Origin: Mesaphorura yosii
Taxonomy: Eukaryota > Arthropoda > Collembola > Poduromorpha > Tullbergiidae
NCBI GenBank assembly: GCA_009869945.1
Contig: WIXG01000154.1
Span: 109,818 to 173,817 of the forward strand
Direction of reading: 5' to 3'
Length of the DNA: 64,000 nucleotides
Position 1 is the first letter of the stretch. Each line of letters opens with the position of its first letter. Under the pieces are notes generated by a model. That model did not search any database. It was not told the DNA's origin and was given only the letters and a program-made list of their open reading frames with translations. Made by a program: the position numbers and the translations under genes. Positions 44,882-56,967 of this stretch are shown piece after piece.

Positions 44882-46520
44882 CGGAAGTCAGAAATGAGGA
44901 ATGGGCGAGAGAACGCAGTGTCAAAATATTTTCTTCATGGAAATATACGTGCGAAGAGGTTCCGATAAATACCAAGCATGGACGCTACTATTTTAGGCCT
45001 GAATTTTATTATTTTATAATTGAATACGCAGCAAGGACAACGAGCCGATGATTTGTATGTCGAAAGACGAAGGCAAAATTATAGGGCGATTGGCCGCCTA
45101 ATTTCGGGTTTAAAGGCATTTCCACTCATGTTTTGGTCAACGCATACAATTTGTACCATTCAGATAATTGTAGCATTCTGGAACCATAAGAAATGGCAAG
45201 CATTAGCAATATTACCGCTTCTCATCCGAAAATAAAACCGGGTTCAGGATGCCCATGCCAGGAGCCGAAACCTAAAATTACCACCTGAACTATTTCAAGC
45301 GTCATTCGTCATTGCTGTGACTTTAAGCAAACACTGCCAGTGCGAGTGTTCTACAACTATCCGTTTTCGCTTCCGGAGATCGATTAGACTGAGCCGAGGC
45401 CTAGGACTGAAACGAGAATGTTCATCGGTTATTTAATCTGGAATCCCGCAATTCACTTAGATTAAAATCGCAGAGGCAACTGTAGCTTTAGAATAAAATT
45501 AGAAATACTTGGAATGCTTAATACGCGTATAGCCAGGCAGCACGAATTAATCACTTGAAACTTGGACGGAAGGCTTGTTGACATTCGGCCGTGACTCTGC
45601 GCTGCTGGAGCGTGTCTGAATTAAGGCTGAGAAACCAATTAAGCACTTGATGAGCATTTAGACCAAATTAATCACAAGTTACGCCGGGGTAGCCGGATTC
45701 CATTGAAAACTTTTGTATTCAAGTGAATAGTGAATGAAGCGAATCTTAATTAAGTCTTGAGGTAAAAGCCTTTGGTTGAATATGTTTTCGCAATTTTTCA
45801 TTAGAAAGTAAATAATATGACTTCAATAGCGACTGTTTCTTCAGACTTTGATTAGGTTGCCTCAGTTAAAATATCAATGAGTAATGCGCAAGATCTTAAT
45901 TTAAATACGATCGATGAATTTCATTATACGAAATCAGGACACCTTTCTTACACAAATGCTCGTCAAATAAATCATAATTAACGTCTAGAGATGTAAGCCT
46001 TTGGTTGATTGCATTTGGACAACGTGCCACAGTCAAAATGAAGCTTTGAAATGTTGACTTAACTAGCGTTTGAGTAATCATATGAATTTAATTGAATTTC
46101 GTTAGTTGAGTCAGCATGCTTATTTTGAGATTTTCTTAAGTATTAAGGCTAATGACAAGTTCAAAGACTCGGACAGGATTGAAGCACACGCAAACCGCAA
46201 ATTAACCGCAGTTCTCCTGCTATTCGGATGTCAATAAGGCCAGAGCCGCCTGAGCAAATCGAACTGCCCGCAATTCTTGAAAAGATGAATGGCTAAATAT
46301 TTTTAATGAGTTTGGATTAAACCACATCATGTGATAGGCTTCTTAAAGTGGCTTAATCAGTGCACAAGAACTGAACCCGAATTGTTCGGCCAAAGATAAA
46401 ACTGAAAACCGATTTCATTGCCAAAGCTCACTCGCCTCCATGCGTTTCTACCGTTGCTACAATTTGCACAGTTCAATTCGCAGGGTCTCCTGTAATTGAA
46501 ATCCAACTGAATTATTCGAA
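44882..46520. other. Gene-poor intergenic stretch
   Basis: About 1.6 kb with no domain-bearing frame. A degenerate direct repeat pairs 45746-45791 with 45972-46018; both contain GCCTTTGGTTGA preceded by TAATTAA. The right end presumably contains the calpain promoter. Confidence 0.5.
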
Positions 46521-49066
46521 ATGCCTCACATGGTGGACGGGAAATGGGTGTACTTTGTAAGCGTGGGCATTTTAATGAGAAGGTGTCTCACCTTACCTCG
46601 ACTATTTTCTCTCGAATTCCAGATTGGTGAGCCCACCTATAAAGACACAGCGTCTTCCGAGCTCTCCATCAAGTCCAAGGTCGGAATCACGCAGGAATAC
46701 AAGAAAATCATAGCGGAACACAATGCTACCAATCCGTTTGAGGATCCGGAGTTTCCGCGAACTGACCCCGCAACAATCGGCCCTATAACATTTGACACGG
46801 CTCAGGGAAAGCAATTTCCAGACTGGGATGGCACCTTCCAATGGAAACGGGCAAAGGTAAGGAAAACTTATCCATTTTGTGCTGCTCTGGTCTTTTCGAA
46901 GCAACCAGGACTTTTTCTCAATCCAGGATCTTTTTGCTTCCTCCCCTGATGCTAAACTCCGTGTGTATAAACCATGTTTTACAACGCTCGGCGGCCCGAA
47001 TGGCGACGAACCACAGTACTCGAGGTTTGATATTCTGCAAGGAATGATGGGTGAGTTGCAACTTCCATTTTCTAACGGGACCATTGAATTCTGCGTCCAT
47101 CCTGCTGACACGGATATCAGAATTATAATTTGGACTCCTTCAATCGTTGCTTTAGGCGACTGTTGGTTTATTTCTGGACTCGCTGAAGTAACCAACAATA
47201 AGAAAATGATAAATGACATCATTCCCCCTGACAACCTGCATAACAATGATTCTGGAGCTTACCATTTCATGTAAGATTTCAGACAGCATGCAAGTACGCT
47301 ACAATGTTCATGCCAAATTCATGTTTCATGTATTGTGCTTCAGTATTGCACACGATGGAGTTTGGGTTGACGTCGTGGTCGACGATTGGTGTCCCTGTGC
47401 GGAATTCGGAGGACCTGGGAAGGGTTATTACATGCTTGGGGTCAACCCTGTCCTGATCAACAATGAGCCGAAATACAAGATTTGGACCATCATGATAGAA
47501 AAGGCCTACGCGAAGTAAGTCTCTCACTAATCGATTCTTAAGCCTAGTCGTTGAGCGTCGTTTTCCTGATGCCATGTTATAAAACTTGATTTCTTGAAAG
47601 ACTAAACGGAAGCTACCACATGATTGAATACAATTTCCCTCACAATGCTATGGAGGACTTGACCGGCGGACTCGGATACACTTTGGGATTCACACCGGAG
47701 AAATTGGCGAAACCTGACTTTGCCGCCGGCATGTGGGACGATCTGAAACGAGATCAGGAGTCGGGCAACAGTTTCATGGTGTTTGGAACCGATGCTGTAA
47801 GGACCTTTCATCACTTAACGCTTTTTTTGTGAGTCGCTCATTTATTCATGCATCAACCAATTTTTTTTTAGAGATTTGGCGCGCCTGGATACAATGGCAT
47901 TCACCAGTTGCACGCCTACACAATGACCGGGGTCGCTGTGCTCGAAGAGGCTGGCAACGTGAAACTGATAAGGATGCGAAATCCTTGGGGACGTGGAGAG
48001 TGGACGGGAGACTGGAGTGACAAGTAAGTCAGATCCGAAGCCGAAGTGTGAAGCGGTCCCCATTTGCATTTGTGTGATATCAACCTCCAATTCAAATGCA
48101 TTCAAAGCTCACCGAAATGGAACACGATTTCCCCGGCCACGAAAGAAAAGCTCGGGTTTGGCGCACGTGAAGATGGAGAATTTTGGATTGATTTTGACAA
48201 CGTGCTTCTTTGCTTCGCTCAACTCGACGTTTGTATTGGAATCACACTGAACCAGACTAAACTCGGACAACCGGGAAAGAAGTTGGAACTCGACACGTAC
48301 CATAAGAGCTGGAGCATTGCGAAGGGTGAAGCGGGTGGTGCAGTGAATCCGGCGAAGAATCCGCAGTTTCTGACGGGAGTCGGAAACCCAGAAGCTAATT
48401 TGGAATATGATCTGCTGATTGCATTGCAGCAGAAGACGACGTTGGCAAACATGCAGAAACTTGACTACGGTTTCAGCGTTTATTGGGTACGGCTTAAACT
48501 GAGCACGTTAAGATCTTAGCATTAGTGCCTAAAGATAAGCCCGTGGACAACTCAATTACTCATTTGCCTCAGGTTGCGGATCCCACCATGCAACGGTGGA
48601 AGATGGAGGATGGATGGCACTTCGGACCGGACTTCTTTGCGGCACCTGAGAACAAGCTGGTTAGAAGCGCTGGTAGCTTATTTGGCTTTGATCAGGTCAA
48701 AACGTTCACTTTTGGACGTGACGTCACCGATCGATTCAAAGTTAAACCTGGTACTTATCTCGTTGTGCCAACAACAGCACAGGTTAGCTCACCAGTCGCC
48801 AAACCAAAATTGAGTCCTCTCTCTTTTTTGTGATCGCACGAGTAAAATTATGATCGGTTCCTGATTACGTATTTCAGCCGAACGTAGAGGCAGACTTTGT
48901 TCTGCGTGTTTGGAGAGACCAAATAATGGCGCTTGAACCCGTAACAGAAATTCAGACTCTGGAAACGCATCTGAACGCTGATGGAACTTGGACCATGACT
49001 TCGTCAGATGCCAAGCTCACTCCAGACGGAACTACCACAACGACTTCGTCAGTTCAAATACTTTGA
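46521..49066 (+). CDS. Calpain-type cysteine protease without EF-hand domain
   Basis: Ten exons (46521-46556, 46623-46856, 46927-47050, 47156-47270, 47344-47514, 47601-47796, 47872-48023, 48108-48486, 48573-48782, 48878-49066), 601 aa. The protease core keeps its triad: Cys134 (GDCWF), His306 (QLHAYTMTG) and Asn329 (RMRNPWG). A beta-sandwich domain follows (EDGEFWIDF to about 570) whose end, [16 protein letters not shown], matches calpain domain III. Within it, about 400-500 is longer than usual. There is no penta-EF-hand domain, so calcium regulation would come from the core itself. Calpains cut cytosolic and cytoskeletal proteins at limited sites. The core starts late because residues 1-90 form a linker. 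AATAAA lies at 49177-49182. Confidence 0.92.
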
Positions 49067-49776
49067 ACGCATTTGGAATTGAATTGAAATTACTGTTTGC
49101 AAATTAAAACACAGTGGCAGTGCTCTTTAATGACATCAGAGAATATTGTCATTTACGGTTTACGTTTTCATCTTCAAATAAATGTTTCGCGAAAATGAGA
49201 TGATTGATAAATTGAAGTCACGTACAACAATTCTCTGGGAACAATTGTCTCGGAACAATTTATAGAAACAACTTATCTATCTTGAGACAATTTTTTAGAT
49301 AAGTATTTGTGTTAGAATTCACGCAATAAATTGTGTATTGCAAAATGACCATCGTAATATGTTGTGACTCGTGAAGTGAAACCGAGTCGATGAGGATTAT
49401 GCAAATCGCCGTTGGCAGTGACATTTTTGACACTTTTCCAGTGCACAGACGACGAGACACAGTCGCAAAGCATGAAGACCGGTTTTCACGAAGAACGCAG
49501 TAAACCAGTGGACACTCGGTACGTCGATCGGTGCAGACACAGATTGCCAGTGTTCATTGACAACTTCGGCTGTACATAAATACTGACTGATAAACGAAGT
49601 ATACAAGAAGAGCACAGGCCAACTGTTGATTACAACTGAAGTTCAACTACCCGCAAGGTTAAAGCGTTCACCACCTGTCGCAATCTTGATTTAGCACTGG
49701 CTGTGATTGCATTGTTGACGTTCCCTGCTCGGGCAGGACTTGGATTCGCAAAAATTGGCAACTGCAACCGCAAAAC
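49067..49776. other. Intergenic with polyA signal and small hairpin
   Basis: AATAAA at 49177-49182 belongs to calpain. Around 49242-49295 an imperfect inverted repeat (AATTGTCTCG and TGAGACAATT) could form a hairpin. The right half is the lipocalin promoter and 5' UTR; no clear TATA box. Confidence 0.45.
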
Positions 49777-50536
49777 ATGCGAAAGTTGACTTCGGTATTC
49801 GCCCTCTTTTTCTGCTTGTCCAGCAACTGGCTCCAGAACGTGACCGGGTCCATCGAAGACTCACTCAAAGAGCAAACATGCTTAAAGCGACCACCAAAAA
49901 GTGTTTTCAAACCAGACACGCATTGGGTAAGCTCGTTGGACTAAAATTGTTCCTTTTCTAAGTTGCAAACTGGCAAATGGCAATGATTTCGATTTTCGTG
50001 TCGTGCAGCTTGAATCAGTCCCACACTGGTACTACAAGTACGGGAGCAAGCTGGGCATTTATCGCACATCCGCCGAGATTCTGAACGTGACCGTCGCAGA
50101 AGTCGACGACGAGACGCTGCAGCAGACTGGATGTCTCGTCATCCGCGTCGTCGGCGACTCACTCATCATGCACGGCTTCGGCCGGAGCCACTCCTGCGAG
50201 CTGGTGCCTGTCAGCGACGGAGCGTTCACCTGCAAGTTTGAGAATACGGACCTCGACGGCTCGATCCACTTCGGCCTCACGGACAACGCGTCGTACGTGT
50301 TCTTCTACACGTGCTGGGACGATCACCTGGCCAGCTGGGGCGTGCTGACGACGAGCCCGGAAATCAGTGCCAAGCAGGACCTCGTCAAGAAAATTCATAA
50401 GCATGCCAAAGCGTTGGGGTTTGACGAGAAGCAGTTCACAGCGCTGCAGTTTGATAGTTGCAAAAAGAAGAAACGAGTGCGGCCACAGTTTGTCGGGGAA
50501 TTCACGAGCACGCTGCCGGACATGCCAGACGCGTAA
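49777..50536 (+). CDS. Secreted lipocalin-like protein
   Basis: Two exons (49777-49926, 50009-50536), both phase 0, 225 aa. The start MRKLTSVFALFFCLSSNWLQ is a signal peptide. Exon 2 opens with VPHWYYKYGSKLGIY, in the place of the lipocalin GxW motif. Later come paired cysteines (CELV and CKFE; YTCWDDHLASWGVLTTSPE), the last matching the YxxxxxC strand and following helix of the apolipoprotein D group. The C-terminal helix (LVKKIHKHAKALGF) and a final Cys fit as well. Lipocalins carry small hydrophobic molecules in extracellular fluid; the ligand is not predictable. AATAAA at 50623-50628 follows. Confidence 0.72.
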
Positions 50537-51256
50537 TAAAACGGCAGTAATAATAATGCCGCGTAGCAATTACGGGAATACATTTTAGTGTTAAAAGTAC
50601 AACTCATTTGCTCATAAAACTCAATAAATCATTCAGATTTCAGTATACGTTACGCCTTCTCTTTTTCCATGCCCGCATAACTTTTCGGGTGTTTTCAAGG
50701 TAACAAGGTGGTGCATAGATCAAAGCATCCGTCAGCATCAAGGCAGCAGGCGATCATGTTTGCTACCGTGCGTCGTGATCTAACTGGCCAATTATTGGAA
50801 AAGCAGTAGACAGTAGACAGCAGAGAGAAGAAGCAAAAGCAGAAACAGGTATGAAGGTCAAGCATACTAGTGTTCTAGCGTAGTACTTTATTACGAAACG
50901 CGTAGGCGATGAAATCAAATCAAGTCACGACCAACGAATGCGAATGGTGTAATTTGCCATCTGCGGTTGCCGTCGTCGGACTAGACCAGCAAGCGCATAG
51001 TCACAAGTTACAACAAAAAAGTAGCCCATTAACAACCCAGCAACGTGTGTGTCAATGCCAGTTTGCAAGTGGTTTCAATTTCAAAGTCAGCTTGTCAGCT
51101 TCATTCTGGCATATCGCTTCTTTTGCGGTGGAAACCTAATTATGTTGTCTCCCGACCGCAATTCACGCAGAGCAGAGCATAAGCAGTAGAGCACACTAGC
51201 AAGAGCATCACTGCTTAAGTGCTAAATTAATTAAGAAGCAAGCAGTGAAATTGAAA
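50537..51256. other. Intergenic with polyA signal
   Basis: AATAAA at 50623-50628 ends the lipocalin transcript. A purine-rich low-complexity stretch lies near 50805-50850. Nothing else is evident before the small secreted peptide gene. Confidence 0.45.
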
Positions 51257-51663
51257 ATGGCAACCGTTGGAACACGACACTTCGGAGGAGGGCTGGCGCT
51301 CGTGCTCCTGGCCCTGGCGCTTTTGTGCATCGTCGTTTCGGCAGAGTCACACTCGACTTCGTCACGATCATGGACAACGGAAGACGGGGGATTTTGCGCA
51401 GAGACGTGTGACAGTTCCACGGGTTGCAAGACCGAATGCCGTGACCAAAATGGAGTTATTACGAGGTACGATTCGTAAATTCCTAACCATCTCAATTCAG
51501 GACTCATATGCCTCTATTCTTATTAAACACCGTATTGCATTGCAGGGAAGACTTTCAGCCCAAGTCTGAAGGGACCATGGCTTCATCCCATTTCCAAGGG
51601 ATCGTTGGCGGACTGGCTTGCTTGATGCTATCAAAATTCGGCAGAGCAATGGTCAATGTGTAA
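51257..51663 (+). CDS. Small secreted peptide with C-x3-C-x5-C-x3-C motif
   Basis: Two exons (51257-51465, 51546-51663), 108 aa. A hydrophobic signal (GLALVLLALALLCIVVSA) ends near residue 33. The mature part is short and Ser/Thr-rich, then FCAETCDSSTGCKTEC gives two C-x3-C pairs five residues apart, the spacing of helical-hairpin peptides held by two disulfides. The C-terminal third (GIVGGLACLMLSKFG) is weakly hydrophobic and could be a GPI-anchor signal, though it is not an ideal one. I do not recognise a family. Candidate roles are a signalling or defence peptide, both speculative. The frame continues correctly across the intron, supporting a real gene. Confidence 0.6.
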
Positions 51664-52162
51664 TTGCGTGATTGTGGCCGTATCACAAGTTTTATTCTTG
51701 TAATTCCTGAGATGACGAGAAAGGCATTGTCTCAATCTCTCATTCAGCTACTTGAATCCATGTATTTAATCAATTTATTCACCGCCGAGTAAAGGTGAAT
51801 CATTTTATTCTTCGTGAGCAAGTTAAGAAATTGAAATTACAAACGTTGCAATACAAAAATTGTCGCCAATATAATACTAAAAGTATCAAGTACCAAGTAC
51901 TAATCTGGTAATTTTATGAAAGTAGAATAGGAAGTACGAGAATCATGAAATTGTATGTACGCTTAAGGCTTGAACTTGTGTTCTAAAAGTAGAACGGGTC
52001 AAATGTCTAACCTAACCTAACTCCTAACTTAACCTAGTGCAATTTAATATGCAAATGTTTTGGTAGAGAAGATGATGTTGACGTTGAGGTGCTGATACTG
52101 AGCAGTTATGTACAATGCCACCTATGCTGATCCGTTAGTTAATTTGTTTAGTTTAAATTCGT
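51664..52162. other. Intergenic between convergent genes
   Basis: 499 bp with no gene. A short CCTAA-type run (taacctaacctaactcctaa) lies near 52010 and resembles the arthropod telomere repeat, but is only a few units long. Confidence 0.45.
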
Positions 52163-55100
52163 TTAAGGCTTGACATCTTTGATGCGAGCGGGAATGAACG
52201 TCTTCTTCACGAACGTATCCTCCACGATCGTAGCATTTGTGTTTGTGTCAACGATTCCTGCAGACGACACACAAACGATGAGAATTAAAAAAATTTCTCT
52301 ATCGAGCGTTTAGCATTAGCATTTGGCAGTTATTACAATTTCCGATCTTACCTTTGTGAATCTGAACTTTCAAATCCTTCTTCGCCGAGGTAGGAGCTTC
52401 GTAGACGCCGATTTGTTCACGGATTTTGTCTGATCCCTGATACTGAACTGGCCTCATCTGTCGTTGTAATGGTGGCTTGATTTCTCCTTCAAGGGCTTGA
52501 GCAGCAGGCGACTGATCGTTTGGATTTGGTTGTTGCTGGTTTTGCAAGGACTCCCTCAGAACTTTCGTTGCGCTGAAGCCACAATTCCCTGACCCGGCAC
52601 CAGAAAATGTTGCTGTCATGGCTGTCAATCTGGGAATACCGCTTCTTCGAGGCAACGATGAAACTCCACCAGCTCTAAATGGTGGCTTCTTTTCGCTTGA
52701 GTTATCCGAGGTCTTGACCACTCTTTGAATCTTTATGGGATTGGGTGTGGAGTAAATGTACTCAGCAACGGGCGAGCTAACAGTTTTGTAGTTTTTCTTC
52801 AACAAAGCCAACGGTGACGCAGGTCTTTCCTTCGTAATCTTCGCAATTTGGATTGGAATAGGCAAAACTGGCTTAATCGGAATCGGAGTTTTTCTCGCCA
52901 CCGGTGACGGATAAATTGTGCTGACCGGTGAAACGATCGTATCTTGAATTGGCCGAGGTTTGGTAAAAGGCAATATTGGTGTCGACATGGAGGCGTGTGG
53001 GGCGTCCGCTCTTTCCTTGTGTGGGCTCCTCAAACCAGTAGCAGGCGACTTGAAGTAGGATTCCTTCTTGCCGCGGAGAAATGGAGACAGCTCGGGTGTT
53101 TTGAATACGGCGTCGGTAGTATCATCTTTACGAGTAGTTGATTTCACTGATTTAGCAAACAAATTCCTCTCAGATCCAGGAGTTCCAGTTCCCGCAGCCG
53201 GGAAAGGTGAAGCAGTTTTGGTAGCAGACCGAATTGGAACTGGTGCAGGCGCTGGTGTTGGGCTCGGTGATGCAAAGAAGGCTCTTTTGATTCCAGATCC
53301 ACTGCCAAATGTTTTCGGACGTAGTGGGGTTACATTTGCCGAAGTTGGTGTTATGCCGGTTTGAATGCGAGAAGTCAGCGGTGTTATTTTCTTGATCCCC
53401 GCAGCCTTTCCACTTCCAGTTAGAGTTGGGATTGGTGCACGAAATAACGGTGAAGGAGTACGTCCAGTGGGAGTCGCTGTCGCAATTCCAGAACGTCTAT
53501 CCAATACAGGAAGAATGGGAGGCCGAGTCTGTTGTGAGGGTCCAATACTTTCTCTTGCTGCCGTCATCGAGAGTTTCTTCGCCACTGCGCGTGGGGATTT
53601 AGTCGTGGACAACATCTGTGACTGAACAATTTCCTCAGTTTTCTTTTCCGCCAATGCCTCCACGAGTGAGCCAATTTCGACATCTGTCTTCTCTTGTGCA
53701 TCAGCCATGGCCAAGATTTTCTCCGTACGAGTAATAGTGTCATCGAATTCGTCCCTGAAATATTTTATTGATGTTCCTTACATGCCACATTTCCTTTCGC
53801 TACGCTACGGGCTACGGTCATATAAAGCGGGTGTTAATTACTTACCCAGAGCTGATGGAGTAGGTGGAGTCGTTAAACAAGACGCTGGACACATTTTGAA
53901 GATCAGAATCAGTGTTGTTCGCTTTATTAGCTTCCTCGTCACACTTTGCGCTTTGGTCCGTCTCCGCCTTGCTCTCTTCCTGGTCTTGGTTTTGAGGAAT
54001 GGTCGCATTATCATCGAATTGCTCCTCTGCAACAATTGGGTTCTCGGCTTCGGTGACTTCTTCAACAGCGGCAGATGCGTTGTTACCTGCTTCACTGATC
54101 TGATTTCCGAAGTTCATACTCTTGTTTTTATTGTTGCTGAACCTCTCGCTACCAATATTTGCCTTTGACACATCTTTCTCCTGCTCAGATGAGTTCTGGT
54201 GGTCTTCCCTCATAGCTGAAGGAGATGTAGTTTCATCTTTTTCCAATGCACTCTCAGGAATTGGACTTGTAGAAGCTGCAGTTGGTTCAGTAATCATCGC
54301 TACTTCACTTTCTGTATCTTGTCCAGAAATTTTATTTTCGATGCATTCAGATTCAGCATGTTCAACATCGTTGTCTTCTTTGTGGTCATTGTTAATACCT
54401 TCGTCAATTTGGTCTTGTACATTCAAGCTAGTCAGCAACATCAATTCAGTATTTCTTTTGACACTGCCTCTGGTTACTCGGCAGGATTGGTTGGGCACTG
54501 GAGTTGAATCCGTATTGAATCTCTTGCTGCCGCGTTTCGGTGTAGATTTGTAGGCTGGAGTCGCTGGAGAATTAATGGGATCTGCAGTTTTGACGATAAC
54601 CTTATCTTCTTCAGAGCATTTGTGAATTACATTTTCTTTGTCTTGAAGCGCCAGCTGACTCATCTGGCGTTCAATGCCCCCCATCGGGGTTGGAACTCTC
54701 GGTGTCGAGGTCGAATCTAACTTGCACTTAATGCACGGAGTGGTTGCCCGGCTCTTCCGACTGCTCCTTCTCAATTCCTGGTTGACGTTGTTGCTTTTGT
54801 TTCCTGCAGGAGTTGGTGTATTTTTGGGAGACAAAGCTAATTGCTCTGGTTCGTCCGCTACCAATGAATCCTCGAAGTCAATTATTCTGTTAGAAACAAA
54901 CTTTTATTTAGTCTTAATCACAGTACTTCCTTACTGCGATTTAGTAAGCAAAGCTATTCATAAAATAATCTTACGTTGATGGCTCGCCGTACAACTCGCC
55001 TCTCGAATCTTCCAATGCCAACCCATGTCTCAAGAGATAAGCTTTTTCTCCGTCACTAACAGGGCCAGTGCAAACTTCATACTTTGCTCCAAGGCTATTG

Positions 55101-55168
55101 TCCAAGAACGAGGAACTGTTGAACTCATCTGCATTCTCACCATTTCCACCTTCGTAATTGTCAGCCAT
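52163..55168 (-). CDS. Long disordered S/T-P-rich protein of unknown function
   Basis: Four exons (55168-54975, 54886-53846, 53754-52352, 52257-52163), 910 aa. The first 65 residues and the second exon are acidic and Asn/Glu-rich with conserved-looking patches (PATPAYKSTPKRGSKRF). A short helical patch follows (MADAQEKTDVEIGSLVEALA). Most of exon 3 is basic and Pro/Ser/Thr-rich with many SP and TP dipeptides, typical targets of cyclin-dependent and MAP kinases. It ends TFVKKTFIPARIKDVKP. No folded domain was recognised. A chromosome- or microtubule-associated protein regulated by phosphorylation would fit this composition, but that is inference. Confidence 0.75.
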
Positions 55169-56967
55169 CGTGCCGTCGTATCAAATCTGTATTTACATAA
55201 AACGGACATGAGTCAATTGAATAATTAGGTACAATTTACAATTTACATCAAGAACAACTCATGTGTAATGTCATGAGTTGTATTCGTACGACTTACCTTA
55301 CCAGAAGTTCTCCAAGGCAAAACCAGTTCAAAGTTACTTCGGCTCGGTTATCACTGCAACAGATTCATTCAACTGCAAATCGGTTGAGTAACTAATAAAT
55401 TAGTTCACAGGTTTTAATTTAAGAAGCCGTAGATCCAACTCATCAAGTTCAACACAACGAAACTGGAAGTCCACTGACTGGACAGTTCAATTCAACGCTC
55501 TCCCTCTCGACACTCGACGTTATGAAACTGACCGTTGAAAGTAAAAGCTGAGTCCGGTCTCTGTCTTTCCCTCTCTCTTCGTGCCGCCGCCGTTTATAAA
55601 GTCGAGTCAAACGGATGAAAGTGAGTGCAAGTAAACATTCATTTGCACTTGATTCGTTGAGCGGTAAACTCCCATTGGCTGAATCGGTTCGTTCACTTCG
55701 CCTTGGCCCGTCTTTGTTCTGTCACACGCTGGCTGCGTTCTTCGGCTTACTGATTCTAAATTCATTCTTTGTGTGTTTTCGCGTGTACTAATTGTCGGTT
55801 TATTTCAGTTGGTGGCTTTCGTGCTGTCGTACATTGTCGTCCTGCTTTATCTAAAATGAACAATTTGCTAGTCATAAAATGCATAATCCACAAGTATTTC
55901 GTCTAAGTAATTGCACCAGAGTAATTAATGTATTAAGTTAATGAGTACAAGACACAGTAAATAAATTCAGCTAACTAGACCGATTTCATGTTCACAGACA
56001 CGTCTAAGAATCAACATGGCACAGTTTTAAGTTAATTGCACGGGTGAATAGTATTCAAAACTTCATGCATCGTCTAATTGTTGGGTTTTGACAGTGGTCA
56101 CTACTGCAAAGGAGGATTAAACGCGCGATTAATGTAAGAACTGTCATTTCACTTGTGAATTATGAATTCATCCCTCGCAACTAGTACATTAATGATCAGC
56201 CACGGATTTGGTCTTATTTGGGCTCGTATTACGGAAAGTTTTGCAAGAAGCAATTACTCTGGACTACATTTTTGAATCTGCTTTGCGGAATTTTGTTGCC
56301 CCTCTTGTTTAGTTGGACCTCCTTCCTTTAAAAAAGAAAGCCAATTAAAATAAAGCATGAAACTTGTGAAATGAGCTCGAATAATTGTACACCCACAATT
56401 TTAATGAACAAACATCTTTCTCCTGGCTCAGTTTCTTAAACGTTATTCGCCAAATATCCAAACGCACATTTTACTTCAAAGCCAACGACGGCAACATGTT
56501 TTCGTCTTCCATCCCTTTGGTTTTGGGTACCATCTCGGGAATTTTAACCTTAAAGAATCTTGTAATTAAGAACGCTCTCGGGACGAGCACCTTTAATGCG
56601 AAGGCTCAAGAACACCGGAGTACTGCAAGACTAGAGCAATGTATCATCATCTTGCACGCCATTTATTCCACTTAGTCAATTTGAGTTGGCGACAATCACG
56701 CTGTCCTACACCATCATTCTACTTCAAATTCATAGCGCGTCATCATAATTCTCTATTCGCACTGCTAATTGACTAATTCTCATTTAGTCCTCTTGTAGTC
56801 AGCACAGTATTCAACCGTAATAGGTCTTCACTGATACGTCGAACTCTTGGCACTACACAGGAGAATCGGCTAAGCAAACTTAATTAAAAAGCATGAACCC
56901 TGTAAAGTACTTCAATTTGAACTTTATTTCACAACAAATTGCAATGATTAAGTTCAAATACTTGTAC
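55169..56967. other. Gene-poor intergenic stretch
   Basis: About 1.8 kb. The left part contains the promoter of the S/T-P-rich gene; TTTATAAA at 55593-55600 is a palindromic TATA-like site about 430 bp from its start. A + strand frame at 56385-56675 (96 codons) shows no domain and is not called. Confidence 0.45.

Noticed and set aside
56385-56675. 96-codon + strand frame with some hydrophobic stretches
   Set aside because: Considered as a receptor fragment, but no chemoreceptor signature aligned and no continuation was found.
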